From NCBI GenBank assembly GCA_030760725.1, contig JASWHV010000016.1, positions 13,321,084-13,385,083 of the forward strand: a stretch of 64,000 bases of DNA. The letters run 5' to 3'. Made by a program: the position numbers and the translations under genes. The notes under the pieces are model-generated. The model saw only the letters and a program-made list of their open reading frames with translations. It was not told the DNA's origin and made no database searches. Source of the stretch: Neostapfia colusana (Eukaryota > Streptophyta > Magnoliopsida > Poales > Poaceae). Below are positions 45,070-57,987 of this stretch, piece by piece. Each line of letters begins with the position of its first letter. The first letter of the stretch is position 1.

Positions 45070-47818
45070 GCAGCAGAAGGGCGGAACTGGCACTCTCTGC
45101 CAGCCTCCGAGTCAGGAGGACAGCCCGGATCTGGCGCTGCTTCCTATGGAAGCATCAAGAAGATCAAGAACCGGGGCGGTGGCAAGATGAAGCCACCGGC
45201 CGCGCCTCCCGTTACCGCAGCAGTGGCACCCAGTGGATCTCGGGGGCCACGCCCCAACAAAAGGCAGCGACAGTCACCAGCTCCAGATGGTGACCAAGGC
45301 GAGCTATGCCCCGTGCACGGCAGAAGTCGCCATACTGCTGCCGAGTGCCGGGAGATTCGGAAGCTCGCGGAGCGCTTCCACAAAGGGAAGCAGCTGCGAA
45401 CTGATGCCCCACCCTTCCGTCAAAGGGAGGGCAAGCAGAAGGCCGACGCCCTAGACAAAGTCGACCACCAAGTGGAGTTCCAGGAGCCTCAGCGCGCCGT
45501 GAAGGTGGTGCGCAACCATGAGGACTCCAGCTCCAGCGACGACGAGCGTCGAAAGAGGCTCTACGTCATCTATGGCGCGTCCGCTGACCCCTCGTCCGAA
45601 AGTGCGGTTAAGACTTTGCGCCGAGCGGTAGCGTCGGTGGCTCCACTCCCAGGTGCCGCGCCGCACCTCAAGTGGATGGGACCCGCATCAGCTTCGATGC
45701 CACCGACTGCCCCAGGAACATGGCTGGGGCTGGTCAACTACCGCTCTTGGTAGCGCCCACCATCGCAAACGTGATGATGTACCACGTTTTGGTAGATGGC
45801 GGAGCTGGGCAGAACCTCATCAGCCGCGCAGCATTCCAGAAGTTGCAGATCCCGATGGCCAAGCTCACCCCGTCGAGCCCGTTATCAGGGGTAGGGCCGG
45901 GAAAAGTCGTCCCCTACGGCAACATCAGCCTTCCGGGGACCTTTGGGGCACCGGACAGCTATCGGACAGAGTACATTCTGTTCGATGTAGCGGAGATCGA
46001 CCTCCCCATCAACGCCATAGTCGGCAGGCCAGCCCTGTACCGGTTCATGGCAGCATCCCACTACGGCTACCTCGTCTTCAAGATGCCTACACCAACAGGC
46101 ATCCTCAGTATTCGTGGAGACCGCACTGCTGCAGTGTCGGCCTTGGAAAAGCTCCAGGCACTTGCGACAGCTCGAGCACCAGCCCCTGGCAGTGCGGAAC
46201 CAGACCGGCTCCACTCAAGTGCACGCCACCGTGCCTCTGCCGCAGCACCCCATGTGCAACCCCTCGACGAGGGCGACGTCCCCCTGAAGGTCGTCCAAGT
46301 CGGCGCCGACGCTGCCCAGACCACCCGGGTAGCCGGGGGCCTGGATAGCAAATAGGAAGGCGCGCTCATCACCTTCCTCCGGCACAACGTCGACGTGTTT
46401 GCATGGCAGCCGTCGCAGATGCCGGGGATCCCTAGGGAGGTGATTGAGCACCACTTGAAGATCTTCCCCAACGCCCGGCAAGTCCAACAGAAGCCTCGCA
46501 AGCAGTCCATCGAGCGGCAGAACTTCATCCGATAAGAGATCAAGAAGCTGCTGGATGCTGGCTTCATACGGGAAGTCCACCACCCCCGGTGGTTGGCGAA
46601 CCCCGTCGTTGTCCTGAAGGCCGGTGGGAAGCTCCGGATGTGCATCGACTACACTAGTCTCAATAAGGCATGTCCCAAAGATCCATCCCCTCTACCTAGA
46701 ATAGATCAAATAGTAGACTCGACATCAGGCTGCGATATGTTGTGCTTCCTAGACGCCTACTCGGTTTTCCATCAGATCCCTATGTCTTGAGAAGATGAAG
46801 AGCACACCTCCTTCATCACAGTAGACGGCCTGTATTGTTATGTCTCTATGCCTTATGGCCTAAAGAATGCTCTTCCCATCTTTGTACATGCAATGCACAA
46901 AACATTTGGAGAGTTAATAAGAGACTTAGTTGAGGTGTATGTCGATGACATCGTTGTCAAGGTCAGGCAGAGTTCATCCTTGCTAGATAACCTAGCCTTA
47001 GTCTTTGACAAATTGCGCTCCACGCGCACCAAGCTGAACCCCGACAAGTGTGTGTTCGGCATATCCTGTAGAAAACTCTTAGGATTCCTGGTCACACACC
47101 GAGGAATTGAGGCCAACCCAGAGAAGATCAAGGCCATCGACTTGATGCGGCCTCCCGCCCGCATCAAAGAAGTCTAGAAACTCACGGGATGCCTAGCCGC
47201 GCTGAGTCGGTTTATACTGAGGCTAGCAGAGCGAGCGCTCCCCTTCTTTAAGATCCTGTGTAAATCCGGTCCATTTTCCTAGACTGACGAAGCAGAAGAA
47301 GCTTTCCAGGAGTTGAAGCAACTCCTGACGACCCTACCTATCATGGTAGCCCCCGAGCACGAAGAGCATTTGTTGCTCTACATCGCGGCGACAACTGAAG
47401 TGGTGCGTATGGTCCTCGTCGCAGAGCGGCCGGACCTCTCGTCATCACAGCCTGCTCCGGTAGCAGGAAACAGACACCAGGAAACCCTGGAGGTCCAAGA
47501 CGGCCTCCCGGACCTCCAAGACAACCTCCCAGAGGTCCAGGGTGGACCCCCGGACCTCCAAGACAACCTCCCGGAGGTCCAACAGGACCTCCCAGAGGCC
47601 CAACGGGACCTCCCGGAGGCCCAACGGGACCTCCCAGAGATCCAGCAGGACCTTCTGGAGCTCCCGGAAAACTAGCAGGATCTCCCGGAAGTCCAAGGCG
47701 GCTTTCGAGTCCCAACTCCTAGAAGCCCCCCTGGACCCACCCACCTCTGGCAGGCCTGAGCCAATGGATGAAGGCCTCTCTGACCTGGGAGAGAGGGTCC
47801 GGACCATCCAGAGGCCTG
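45070..47818 (+). pseudogene. Tat element D gag-protease-pol, left part
   Basis: The sequence enters in the middle of gag and runs through the CHHC knuckle, protease, the conserved TAG (about 46353-46355), reverse transcriptase and the repeat-rich RNase H. It is the most decayed Tat copy: a 1-nt loss near 45690, TAA at 46533, TGA at 46788, and TAG at 47175, 47280 and 47673. The RNase H repeat insert (about 47446-47700) contains more DLPEVQ/DLPEAQ-type units than the array copies. It is split at 47818 by the copia element E and resumes at 61935. Decay and position agree that D is the oldest element here. Confidence 0.9.
47814..47818. other. Copia E left target-site duplication (GCCTG)
   Basis: GCCTG recurs at 61935-61939. 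The array pol copies show the uninterrupted site (gaggcctgtctactac). Confidence 0.92.
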
Positions 47819-49002
47819 TGTAGGATCGAAGAGCACTTGAAAAGCTACCAGAGAGGGGTGAATGGTAGATTAAAACTTTTCGCAGCGGAAACAACAAAAA
47901 CCCCTCAGCAAAAAATCAATCGGTTAAAGAAACCGTGTGTGCAAGTGTTTTCAAACGTGTTCAACCGTGACAAATCAAGTAGAGAGGTAGAGAATCAAGT
48001 CACGGATCTAATGCAACAAGAATCACTTGAAAACATGAAGTAAAACTTGAGACACGACCAAAACATTAAACGAAGATCAATCTGTTCTACACGATATAAA
48101 ACAGATCTGCAATGCTGCAAAGAAACTCGTGTATCTAAAAAACTACAGATTCGAAGCTCGTGAAAATTTCACATTTGATAGATAATTGAGTTGTGAAGAC
48201 AACCCAAAAAGAATCACGTCAATCGGATCTGTAAAACTCGAGTTATGAACGAAACACCGAAGCAACGTCGGTCTGTCCAGAAACTCGGCGAGAAAGACTT
48301 GACGAAAAACAAGTCGGACGAACAAGGCACAAAAGCTCCTCGAAACTATGAACTTTATTCAATATAAACACAAGAGGAACAGCCCAAACTTATCTCACCA
48401 TGAGAGCTCTGGCCTCCCTTGCTTTTATAGCCAGCCCTCAGGCTAAACAATCCAATCTAGGACTCCTACTCCTAATTGGACTTGTATCCTAACTTACCAT
48501 AACTGCTCAGAACTCTCCTATTCGTAGATAGAAGCAATCGTGAGACTTCCAAACACCTTAGGAACTTCCTAAACATTCCTAAAACAACTCAACTTCGTGC
48601 CTAGCACGAAATCCTATCATAACCAACTCAAATCTCCCATATTTGAGCCATATCCGACTCAATTTCAGTCTGAGTACGCAATCCAGCCGGTTGGACCTTT
48701 CCGACCAATTTTTTACGTCCACTTCTCTTCATCACGCCTTGGAACAATGTTGCCACGTCCATGCACTCCTTGCACACGTGCAAACACCTTCCAACGACGT
48801 ACACGCAACCATTCATATGCACTGCCCTTGATCCAAACATGTTGCGCGACCTCCCGATCAACTCAACCACAGCTCCTCCCGAACTTGGTTGTTGGAACCT
48901 CATCTCCTCCCTGAGACTAGTCCAAGGATCCTGTCACCAGCCATGTCTTGAACTGAAGCAACACCTGCACATGAATAAACAACCAATTCTTCCGAGCACA
49001 AG
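47819..49002 (-). repeat. Copia E 3' LTR, distal part
   Basis: It begins TGTAGGATCG on the plus strand and matches 60311-61493. It contains the TATA box (48422-48429, reverse TATAAAAG). It breaks at 49002 where solo LTR F is inserted. Confidence 0.92.
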
Positions 49003-52000
49003 TGTAAAAGTCCCAAAAATGTGTATGAATAAAAACTAAAGTTTGAGTTCATATGTGTGGCAAAGACATGAAAAATGGGACTTGCTAAAACTTTTCTTCA
49101 TGCAAGGTAATACATGGATGAACATCCAACATGAGGTTCACCTTTTTACTTAAAAGTGTTGGACCAATAAGGAGTTAAATACCTCTTTGCATGTGAGTTT
49201 AAAATTCAGATTTGAAAATTCAAAGTTCACACATATGGTGACCCAAAAACTTTGAATTAACTTGCAGCCATATAGTTGAGTTTTTAGGGAAAAGGTTATC
49301 ACCAACTTTTCAATTGTAGGGTGGGCTCAAAGGAGAGCTAAAGAGAAGAAATTGCAAATTCTAAACCAAATTCAGATTTAGTCTTGCAAATTCAAACTGA
49401 ATTTGAAGAATTCAAATTCTAGCCCACCTTTTTAAAACTTAGAATTTTGGGGAGTGAAAAGATCAGCTTGAGAAGATATTTGGTGAAGAAATGGGGGGTG
49501 GGACCCACAGGTCATAGAGCTAAAGGAGGAGACTTACTCCCTAAGTTTTTCTCTCGGTGGGAACTTTTCCCGAGTGGCTTGCGAGCGCCATTGAGCAGCT
49601 TGCTGGTGACAGCTCCTGCTGCCGGTCTCCACGTGCTGGCGCCCTGGGGTCGGTCCTGGCCGCACCCCCAACGTGATCACGTGCCCCCCCCCCGGCCGAG
49701 GCAAGGCGCAATTGCTTTCTTCTCCTCGCGAACAAACTGAGAGCCGAGCACCTCACCGCGCTGCTCCACTGCTCCCTGTCTCCCGGCCAGCCCAGCGCCT
49801 CCCCGGCAGGCTCAAGAGGTCGCAGAGGTGCGCCAGGAGGTACTGATCCTCATCCCGTCGTCCTCCTGCTCTCCCCCAACGCCGGCTCGCCGGAATTCAA
49901 TTTTTGGCACCGGCGCACGTATAGAACAGCCTGTGTTTAATTCGGGAAATTCTCCCAAACCGATTGATCATATCTCCTACAATTCAATCCACAGCAACTA
50001 GATGCCCTAGCGCCCTCCCACGCTGAAAACCAAAGGAAACTGACCCTCCTGTGCCCCGGGCGACGAGAAATCGTCGACGGCGGCCAAAACTGCCACGGTC
50101 CACGGTGACGACTAGGTTGCAGCCACTTCCTGCACGATCTGATCTCCGTTCCATGTTCCTAGAACCATAGGGATACTGTAGGACATCGTAGCTCACCGGG
50201 AGATGCCTTGGACACGCTGGAACATGTCCATGTCGAGCTCCCGAGCCGCCCCGCCGGTGCCGACCCACCTACAGCCGTTTTCACGCGGGGAAACCATGCC
50301 CGGCAGCTGCGCCATGTTCCCAGGAGCATGTAGGGCGAAACCGGAGCTCATTTGGTGGAGAAATGAGGGAGAACGAGCCATGCCAAGTTCGCTGCCGGTG
50401 TGCACCCGCGGGCTCTGGCGGGGAGGTTGAAGAAGCACCTGACCCGTGGGCCCCACGCGCGACTGTGCTGTTTAAAATCAAACAGAGAGTTGTGCAAACT
50501 TGTAAAATGCATAACTTGGTGTAGGAAGCTTCACAAATAGTGAGATAAATTTTGTTGGATTCCTTTAAGAGAGTACTATCCAGAGGTACAACCCAATAAT
50601 TATGAAAACCCCTGGTTTTGGCTCATTAATTCATAGAAGGAAAAGCTTGTGGGAATTTTTCCAGGAGTTCTATGTATTGGAAAATCCCCAAATTTGGGAA
50701 GGAGAGTATTCCAAAAATACTTGAACTCCAGTAAAACTTTCAGAAGCATTGGACCTCATTTGCTTGGCCAAATGTGGTGTTAATTCCTTATGTCTCTGAA
50801 AACGGGAAAATAAATAGAGGTCAATTTCAGAAAATTTCCCCAAACTTTAGAACCTCATAACTCTTGCTAGGAATCCCCAAATTTAGTGATTCAAATTGGG
50901 TTGGATTCATATTGAATAGCTCTGTCCAAATCTACAATCCAATTTGTATGAAACGAATTATTTGATTCTGGAAAATTCTTGGAATTTTTTCTGAAAAAGA
51001 ATTATTGAGGGAGTTTGGGTTATCCAAAAATACCCAAATTTTGCCAGAATATTCTTTAGCATATTGTTGACCTTCTAGAAAATTTTCAGCTCATTGGAAG
51101 ATAATTTGTGTAGGAATTTGCTAAAACCAATCTGCTGCGTTCATAAGAGTCCAGAAACATTTTCAGAAAATGTTTCCCACTTCTAAAATCTGTTCTGAGC
51201 AATCGATAGCTCCAAAAATCATAGGAAAATTTAGGCAAGCTCTCTGGAACACACTTGGAATTTTAGTTCACTTAGTTGGGCATGAAAGTGCACATTACTA
51301 CAGAATTAATTCTGTTGAGTACAAATGCTTAAAGAATTGTTCTGGGAGAACTACCCAAGTAAAAGGGCTGAATTTTGGACCAGATGACTCTCATGTGATC
51401 AAGAACTCACATGTAAATTATCAGCCCAAGATAAGTCCTGGAACTCCCTGTTCTTATTGTCCATTCTTGTGTATATGTGGAAATACATAAGAGATGTTGT
51501 GAGAATTATGGGGAGGACACAATATGACTCCACATTAGCTGCAATTGGCAAGCTAAATCCTTAGGTAGTATAGAACCTGCTGTAATAGTTTTGAGGCCAG
51601 TGGAGTTCTTGTTCTTCAGTTGCACTCAAATCCTTTTAGCTTATCTATTATGTTCATTACGGAACATGATTAGTGTATAGCTAAAGCCTTTAGGACAAAT
51701 TAGTTTGTTTCTGTTCTTTGCACAACAGAGGCAAACCAAGCCATGCTTGGCTTTTCCACACAACCTCTGTACTAAGAAATTAATTCCATAACTTCTTTCC
51801 ATTACATTCTATAAAATATGTGCATATGCATCTCAATAGGAACCACAACGAAGGGGACTCAAAGGAGTGATTCATCGAAGTGGATCAAGCTCCGGAGAGT
51901 CAAGGGTGGGTCTGCAAGGACACTAACTGGTTATATACGACTACCCTGCAAAACAGGCAAGCTCCGGTTTGCATTTAACAGCTGTTAAGTTTTTATTTTG

Positions 52001-53373
52001 TACTCACTTTCGGTCAAGATATGAACTGTGCATTAGGTCTAGTGATTGATACTCCTCTTGCATAGCCAAATGACCCATGGAGTATTGGGTAGGTGTCTTT
52101 CACCGTGTAGAACTGCCATGCTTAAGTACGGTTCGGTAGAAGTCGAGTGGTGAGATGCTACTTGCAGATTTAGGAACAACAGGGACATACGGGATTGGTT
52201 CGTAATTGAATTAGCAAGTTAAAGTTGAGACCGGAAGGTTGTAGGAGCAGCAGGACATAGGGGCCTGGGTGCTGTAGACCTGTCCGTGTCGGTCAAGGAC
52301 CGATCCGTATGCGGCCCTGTTGAACAAGTTTGAGTTGTGTACCGGACTCATGCTGGCTATATGGGACCCAGTAAACCAATGTACCTCGGGAAGCTGTCGT
52401 TGGGACTTTTCGGGTCGCCTCAGGCGGACGGCCGGTGTGCAGTATGTGGGGAATATTCTCATGACATCTCACGTCGGAAGGTGCACCATGAGAGTAGCTA
52501 CTGTACGGGGCGACTTGATCGATTCAGCGGGGGTGAAACGGGGGAAAGGCTGCCACGTACGACGTCAGTGATGGTTGTTGTAGGCAACGTCGAGTACGGG
52601 CGTACGTGTCGTGTAGTCCGGGTGTTATTGATTCGAATCACCGTCGCTCGCGGAATGGACCGAGCATACTTGTTCTCACAGTCGTGACGTAGTAAGAACT
52701 TGCATGAGAAAGGAACTAATCATTTGGATGTGAAATATTATCCTACCTTTGTATTGGAACTTGATGAATAGGCTAGTGCAAACTCGATTCTTTTATGCCA
52801 TGAGCAATTTACATCGGGGGAAAGCGTTTCTTGTTTGATTGTGGACTTCCGATGTGGCGTGCCCAGGGTTACTTAAAATACTGCAATAATACCTGAAAGT
52901 AAGGATTCACTTTTAGGCGAGTTTAATTATGCTTATGCCATCCTATGTTAGGTTCATAACCTCACTTATAGTTTCATGATTAGGGTGACGGTTAAGTCTT
53001 GCTGAGCGTTATGCTCACGGATGCCATCCGAGTTGTTTTGCAGGTAATTGACTCGATGCTTATGAGAAGGGATGCCAATGAGATTCGGGAACCTCCGAGT
53101 GCTTACTCTAAGAGCATCCTCGCCGCTGCAGATTGTCTTCGTGTTGCTAGTAAGAAACGTCCGCGGGCTGGACCGTTTCTTTGTTGCTAGTTTAGATATA
53201 AGTCGTGAGAGTGATAGTCTTCCGCTGTAGTTACTCTGATATAACTATTTGTAAAACATTCTTGTACGCTTCCGCTAAACTATTTATGTAATATGATGTG
53301 TTACTGCAACCCGTGTGCTGTTGGATGCCGCATAACACGGCACCACCCGACGAGGTCCCGTGGGGCCATCACA
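49003..53373. mobile_element. Solo LTR F (4,371 bp), Ty3/gypsy-like
   Basis: The block starts TGTAAAAGTC, ends GGCCATCACA and is flanked by ACAAG on both sides (48998-49002 and 53374-53378), while the other copia LTR reads straight through. It has no internal domain, primer site or polymerase frame, so it is read as a solo LTR. Its size, TGT...ACA ends and AT-rich body with a GC-rich patch (about 49560-50440) resemble LTRs of Tekay/RIRE3-like chromoviruses; that assignment is inference. A TATA-like TATAAAAT is at 51810-51817, which would make the plus strand its sense strand. The short frames inside show no recognisable domain. Confidence 0.75.
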
Positions 53374-53819
53374 ACAAGTCCTCGACTTGACTCACGTTAG
53401 TTCGAAAACCACAACACCTTACATGAGCACGTCACATAAGCATGTTGCAAACCATATCAAATGATAACAGCCATAACCACCAAAACACACCAAAAACTTA
53501 GCAAATTAATACTAAGCAAACCTTCCCATAAAGCAAGTTTGAAACATTGCGAGTTAAAAGCAAAAACAAGACGCTGCAGTTCTACGAGTTGAACTTCACG
53601 GGAGCTCCCTAAAAACAAACTCCGGACCTCACAGAAGCTCTCCGGACCTTGCAGGAGCTCTCCGGACCTTGCGTCGGACCTTGCCAACAATTGGCGGACC
53701 TAACAAAGAACTTGTCGGACCTTGCCACAGAAGAATGTTTTGGCAATATTCAAAACTTTGAATATTAATGCTAACTTTTATCCTAATTGCCAATGTATTC
53801 AGCACACATAGGTCTCACA
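53374..53819 (-). repeat. Copia E 3' LTR, proximal part
   Basis: After the ACAAG duplication the LTR resumes and ends CTCACA at 53819 (reverse strand start TGTGAGACC). Joined length is 1,625 bp against 1,624 bp for the 5' LTR. It contains a cluster of CGGACCT repeats at 53622-53722. Confidence 0.92.
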
Positions 53820-54803
53820 ATCTCCCCCTTGATGAATGCATTGGCAACACCAATTAAAATCCGAACATTGGCTTATGAAAAGTTTTTAAAAGCTTTGAAA
53901 ACTCATTTCTCCCCCTTTATTAATTTCTCCCCATTTTTTAAAATCAGAGAAGGAAGAAAGTGTATAACATATTCAAAGTGTAAAAAAATCTCTCCTTATA
54001 CATATTTCTCCCCCTTTGACAATGTATTCAGCAAGGTTCAAAAGAGAAATTTTTAAATGTTATGAGCATATTATAACATATACATACAAAACAAAACTCA
54101 TCCAAGTCATACTATCAGGTTACTTACACTATCACATCAATGAGATACGTAAAGTAGTGTAAGCCATGCTAGAGATCAAATGTATTTTTCACTTTAAGCA
54201 AGTCATGATCTCCCTTACTCAACTATTTCAAAACCTGAAAACATGACACATGTTGCTGCATTTTTATTATTCATAATCATTTAAGGCACAAAGTTGATCA
54301 TATGATATTTGCAAGAGATTATATGCCGCATCAGCCTTATTCTAACCAACCAAGCCAAGCCTATGTCATTTGACAATCAGAAGCTTAAGGACATGGTTTT
54401 AGTCATATACAATTCCTTCCAAGTTCATATCTTAGTGCAATGATAAGCAATCTCAAAAGAAGAAGTGTGATGCATGCATATTCTCTTGATCTTTTCTCAA
54501 TCTTTTATTTGAAAACTCAACATGTGAGCTGATCACTTGATTAATTTTTTATGATTAAAAGCACTTGTGAGCACGCAACAAGTTCAAAACAGCAAGAAAG
54601 TTCGATCATGACCAGATTTAGTGTAAGTAATTATTCCAATTAGTAGTCATGGAAAAAACTACAAAATGTATAACATGAGTAATGTAGTAAGAACTTTCAG
54701 CCTGTAAAAGGAATCACAAAGTCATATATGTATGAAATACTATGCTCATATTATTTTAGTTTCAGATTCACACATAGACTTTCAAAGTTTCAAAAACTCC
54801 CCC
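53820..54803 (-). other. Copia E 3' non-coding region with multiple polypurine tracts
   Basis: No env-like or other frame is convincing in these 984 bp. Purine tracts on the reverse strand occur at the LTR border (53820-53831, caagggggagat), near 53910, 53931 and 54001-54012, and again at 54796-54804 just after the pol stop. The first is the functional polypurine tract by position. Some SIRE-type elements carry an env-like ORF here; this copy does not. Confidence 0.7.
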
Positions 54804-57800
54804 TCAATTTAAGCCATGAGGATGCATAACCCCTATTTCACTACGAATGAAACAAAAACGAGTGAAATCCAAAGGTTTTGTAAAAATATCAGCCAATTGT
54901 TGTTCGGTATCGACATGGTGAAGCACAATGTTTCCTTTTTCAACATTATCACGAAGAAAGTGATACCTAATGTCAATGTGCTTAGTTCTAGAGTGTTTCA
55001 CGGGGTTTTTAGCAATACAAATTGCACTAGTGTTATCACAAAACAGTGGAACACTATCTAAATCAACCCCATAGTCCTTAAGTGTTTGAACAATCCAAAG
55101 AATTTGTGAGCAAGCGCTAGCCGCAGCTACATATTCAGATTCGGCCGTGGATTGTGCAACTGAACTTTGTTTTCTAGAGGACCAAGCAACAAGTGAATTA
55201 CCAAGAAAATGACAAGCACCCGAAGTACTTTTCCTATCAATCCTACAACTCCCAAAATCAGCATCCGAAAAAGCTTTCAAAGAAACGGTTGAGGAAGAAG
55301 GAAGAAAAATGCCAAATTCTTGAGTTCCATGTAGGTACCTGAGAATCCTTTTGATGGCTTGGCGATGTGAAGTACGTGGAGAAGCTTGAAAACGTGCACA
55401 AAGACATACGCTGAATTGTATGTCCGGTCTTGATGCCGTGAGATACAAAAGTGATCCAATCATACTTCTGTATTCTTTTTTATCGACCGGGTCACCATCT
55501 TCGTCAAGTTCAAGTGTTGTTGCTGTTCCCATTGGTGTCCGAAGAGGCTTGCATTTGTCCATGTTGAAGCGCTTAAGAAGGTCCTTTGTATATTTAGTTT
55601 GATGCACAAAAGTTCCTTCTCTTGTTTGCTTGATTTGCAGCCCCAAAAAGTATGTGAGTTCTCCCATCATACTCATCTCAAATTCTGAACTCATCATAGC
55701 TGAAAACTTGGACACGAGATCATGAGAAGCACAACCAAAGATAATATCATCCACATACACTTGAACGAATAATGAGTCATTGCCAATCTTAAGTACAAAA
55801 AGAGTTTTATCAACCTTGCCCATGGTAAACCCCTTTTCAAGTAAGAATGTTTTTAACCTATCATACCATGCTCTAGGGGCTTGTTTTAGACCGTACAAGG
55901 CTTTGGACAGTTTGTAAACATGATTAGGAAAATTTGGATTTTCAAAACCCGGTGGCTGCTTAACATAAACCTCCTCCTCTATGTAGCCATTAAGAAAAGC
56001 ACTTTTAACATCCATTTGATATAACTTGAACCATTAGATGCAGCAAATGCTAATAAAATTCTTATAGCTTCTAATCTAGCCACAGGAGCAAATGTTTCAT
56101 CAAAATCTAGACCTTCAATTTGAGTGAAACCTTGAGCAACCAACCTAGCTTTATTCCTAACCACAACCCCATCCTCACTTTGCTTATTTTTAAATACCCA
56201 TTTAGTTCCAATTAATGTGTGGCCTTGAGGTGGAGGTACAAGTTTCCAAACATTATTTCTTTCAAAATTTTCTAACTCTTCTTGCATGGCATTAATCCAA
56301 GATTCATTAGTGAGTGCGTGTGATATATCCTTGGGTTCAAAAGAAGCAACAAAAGCAGAATGAGCATGAGAGTTTGGATCGCAAAACCTGGACCGAGTGA
56401 CTCGTTCATGCAAGCTTCCAATGATTTGTTGTGGAGGATGACTTTTGAGTACTCGGAGGGGAGTAGACACTTCACAAGCACCTTCTTCTTCATGTTCGGA
56501 CCTTTGATTAGGAGAGCTTGTGGATTGAGGAAGGTCCGAACCAGCAGTAGTGACTGTTGGTGCTGGTTGTGGTGGAAAATCAGCAGCTTGATCGTTATTT
56601 ACTTCCGAGTTTTCGGGCAGCAGCACCACTTCTTCATCTTCTTCAATAAAAATACTCTCCCCCTGCGGATATGGATCCGGACCTGCAATATCGGAGCTAG
56701 TACTTGGGCTAGCTTCATCAAAAGAAACCTCGCAAGTCTCCACAATTTTGTTAGTGTCAAGTAAAAGCACACGGTAGCCTCTAGTATGAGATGGATAACC
56801 AAGAAACATGCCATCAACAGATCTAGCTTCAAATTTATCAAGATTACCATGTTTCTTAACAAAGCATTTGCAACCAAAAATCCTAAAGTGTGTAACACTA
56901 GGCCTATGTCCAAACCGGAGCTCATATGGGGGCTTTCGAAGCTTAGCACGCAAGAAAACACGATTTGAGACATAACAAGCGGTTGCAATTGCATCAGCCC
57001 AAAATTTCCTAGGAGTTTGATATTCATCAAGCATTGTCCTAGCCATCTCAACTAAGGTCCTGTTCTTTCTTTCTACGACACCATTTTGTTGTGGTACATA
57101 GGGTGAAGAGTATTGATGATCTATTCCATTTTCAGCACAAAGTGATCAAAGGATTGGTTTTTAAATTCAGTTCCGTTATCACTTCTAATTGCTTTTAATG
57201 ATCCTGGGTGATCAATAGATAATCTAAGAAATAAAGTTCTAAAATGACTAAAAGCTTCATTCTTAGATGCCATAAAATAAACCCAAGAATATCTTGAATA
57301 ATCATCAACAATCACAAGCACATACCATTTACCTCCGAAGGATTGAACACGTGCCGGACCTACTGTGTCAAGATGTAAAAGTTGTCCCGGTTCAGCTTTC
57401 ATGGTCATTGTGAGAGGAGCATGTGAACCTGCAACAAACTTAGCATGTCTACAAGAAGAGCACACAATATCATTGTCCTTTTTAAGCTTCGGCAGCCCAC
57501 GTATGCGATCAAGAGCACTAACACGAGTGAGATGATCAAAGCCTATGTGACCAAGTCTACGATGCCAAAAATATAGATCCTTTGTATCATTAGCAACTAG
57601 ACACCGATGCTTAGAAGTTGACAAATCAAAATCAGCTTTAAAAACTCTTCCAAACCTAGACATGTTAAACAAAAGCTCACCTTTTGAATCTACAACCTTG
57701 CAGCAATTTTTAGCAAATCTAACCTCTAGATTTTCATCTAGCAATTGTGAAACCGAAAACAAGTTGTATTTCAAATTTTTAACAAGTGCCACATCTTTCA

Positions 57801-57987
57801 AAGTGTAGAGATTGTTTACTCTAACCGAACCTTTAGCAATTATTGGAGTAGAAGAGTTCTCGGCGAAAGTAACATTTTCTACATGTGACACAAAAGAGAG
57901 AGAGGAGAACCATTCTTTGCTACCGGTCATGTGGCGTGAGCAACCTGAATCCACAATCCAAATGTTCTCCTTCCCCAAACATGAAAC
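54804..57987 (-). pseudogene. Copia E pol (protease, integrase, RT, RNase H), two frameshifts
   Basis: Reading on the minus strand after the gag TAG in the same frame: protease with VDSGCSRHMTG, GAG-pre-integrase HHCC module (HRRLGHIGF ... CSSCRHAKF), integrase core with LDTVGP and SDNGTEF, reverse transcriptase with YVDDIIFG, and RNase H with SDADFG, ESEY and FCDN. One base is lost near 57148, just after the second integrase Asp, and another near 56029 in reverse transcriptase, so the product is read in three pieces. The integrase catalytic Glu (NGVVERKNRT) is present in the shifted part. The stop is at 54804-54806. Confidence 0.9.

Noticed and set aside
44977..45753. A 258-codon frame running from LTR-C into D gag as a fusion gene.
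   Set aside because: Only the part after 45070 is gag; the upstream residues are antisense LTR read through by chance.
49541..50481. Possible host exon in the GC-rich patch of solo LTR F.
   Set aside because: Frames lack recognisable domains, occur on both strands and sit within a TSD-bounded LTR; GC-rich patches are common in such LTRs.
53820..54803. Env-like ORF expected in some SIRE elements.
   Set aside because: Only a short AT-rich frame (53787-54056, plus strand) is present, which begins inside the LTR and has no membrane or signal features.
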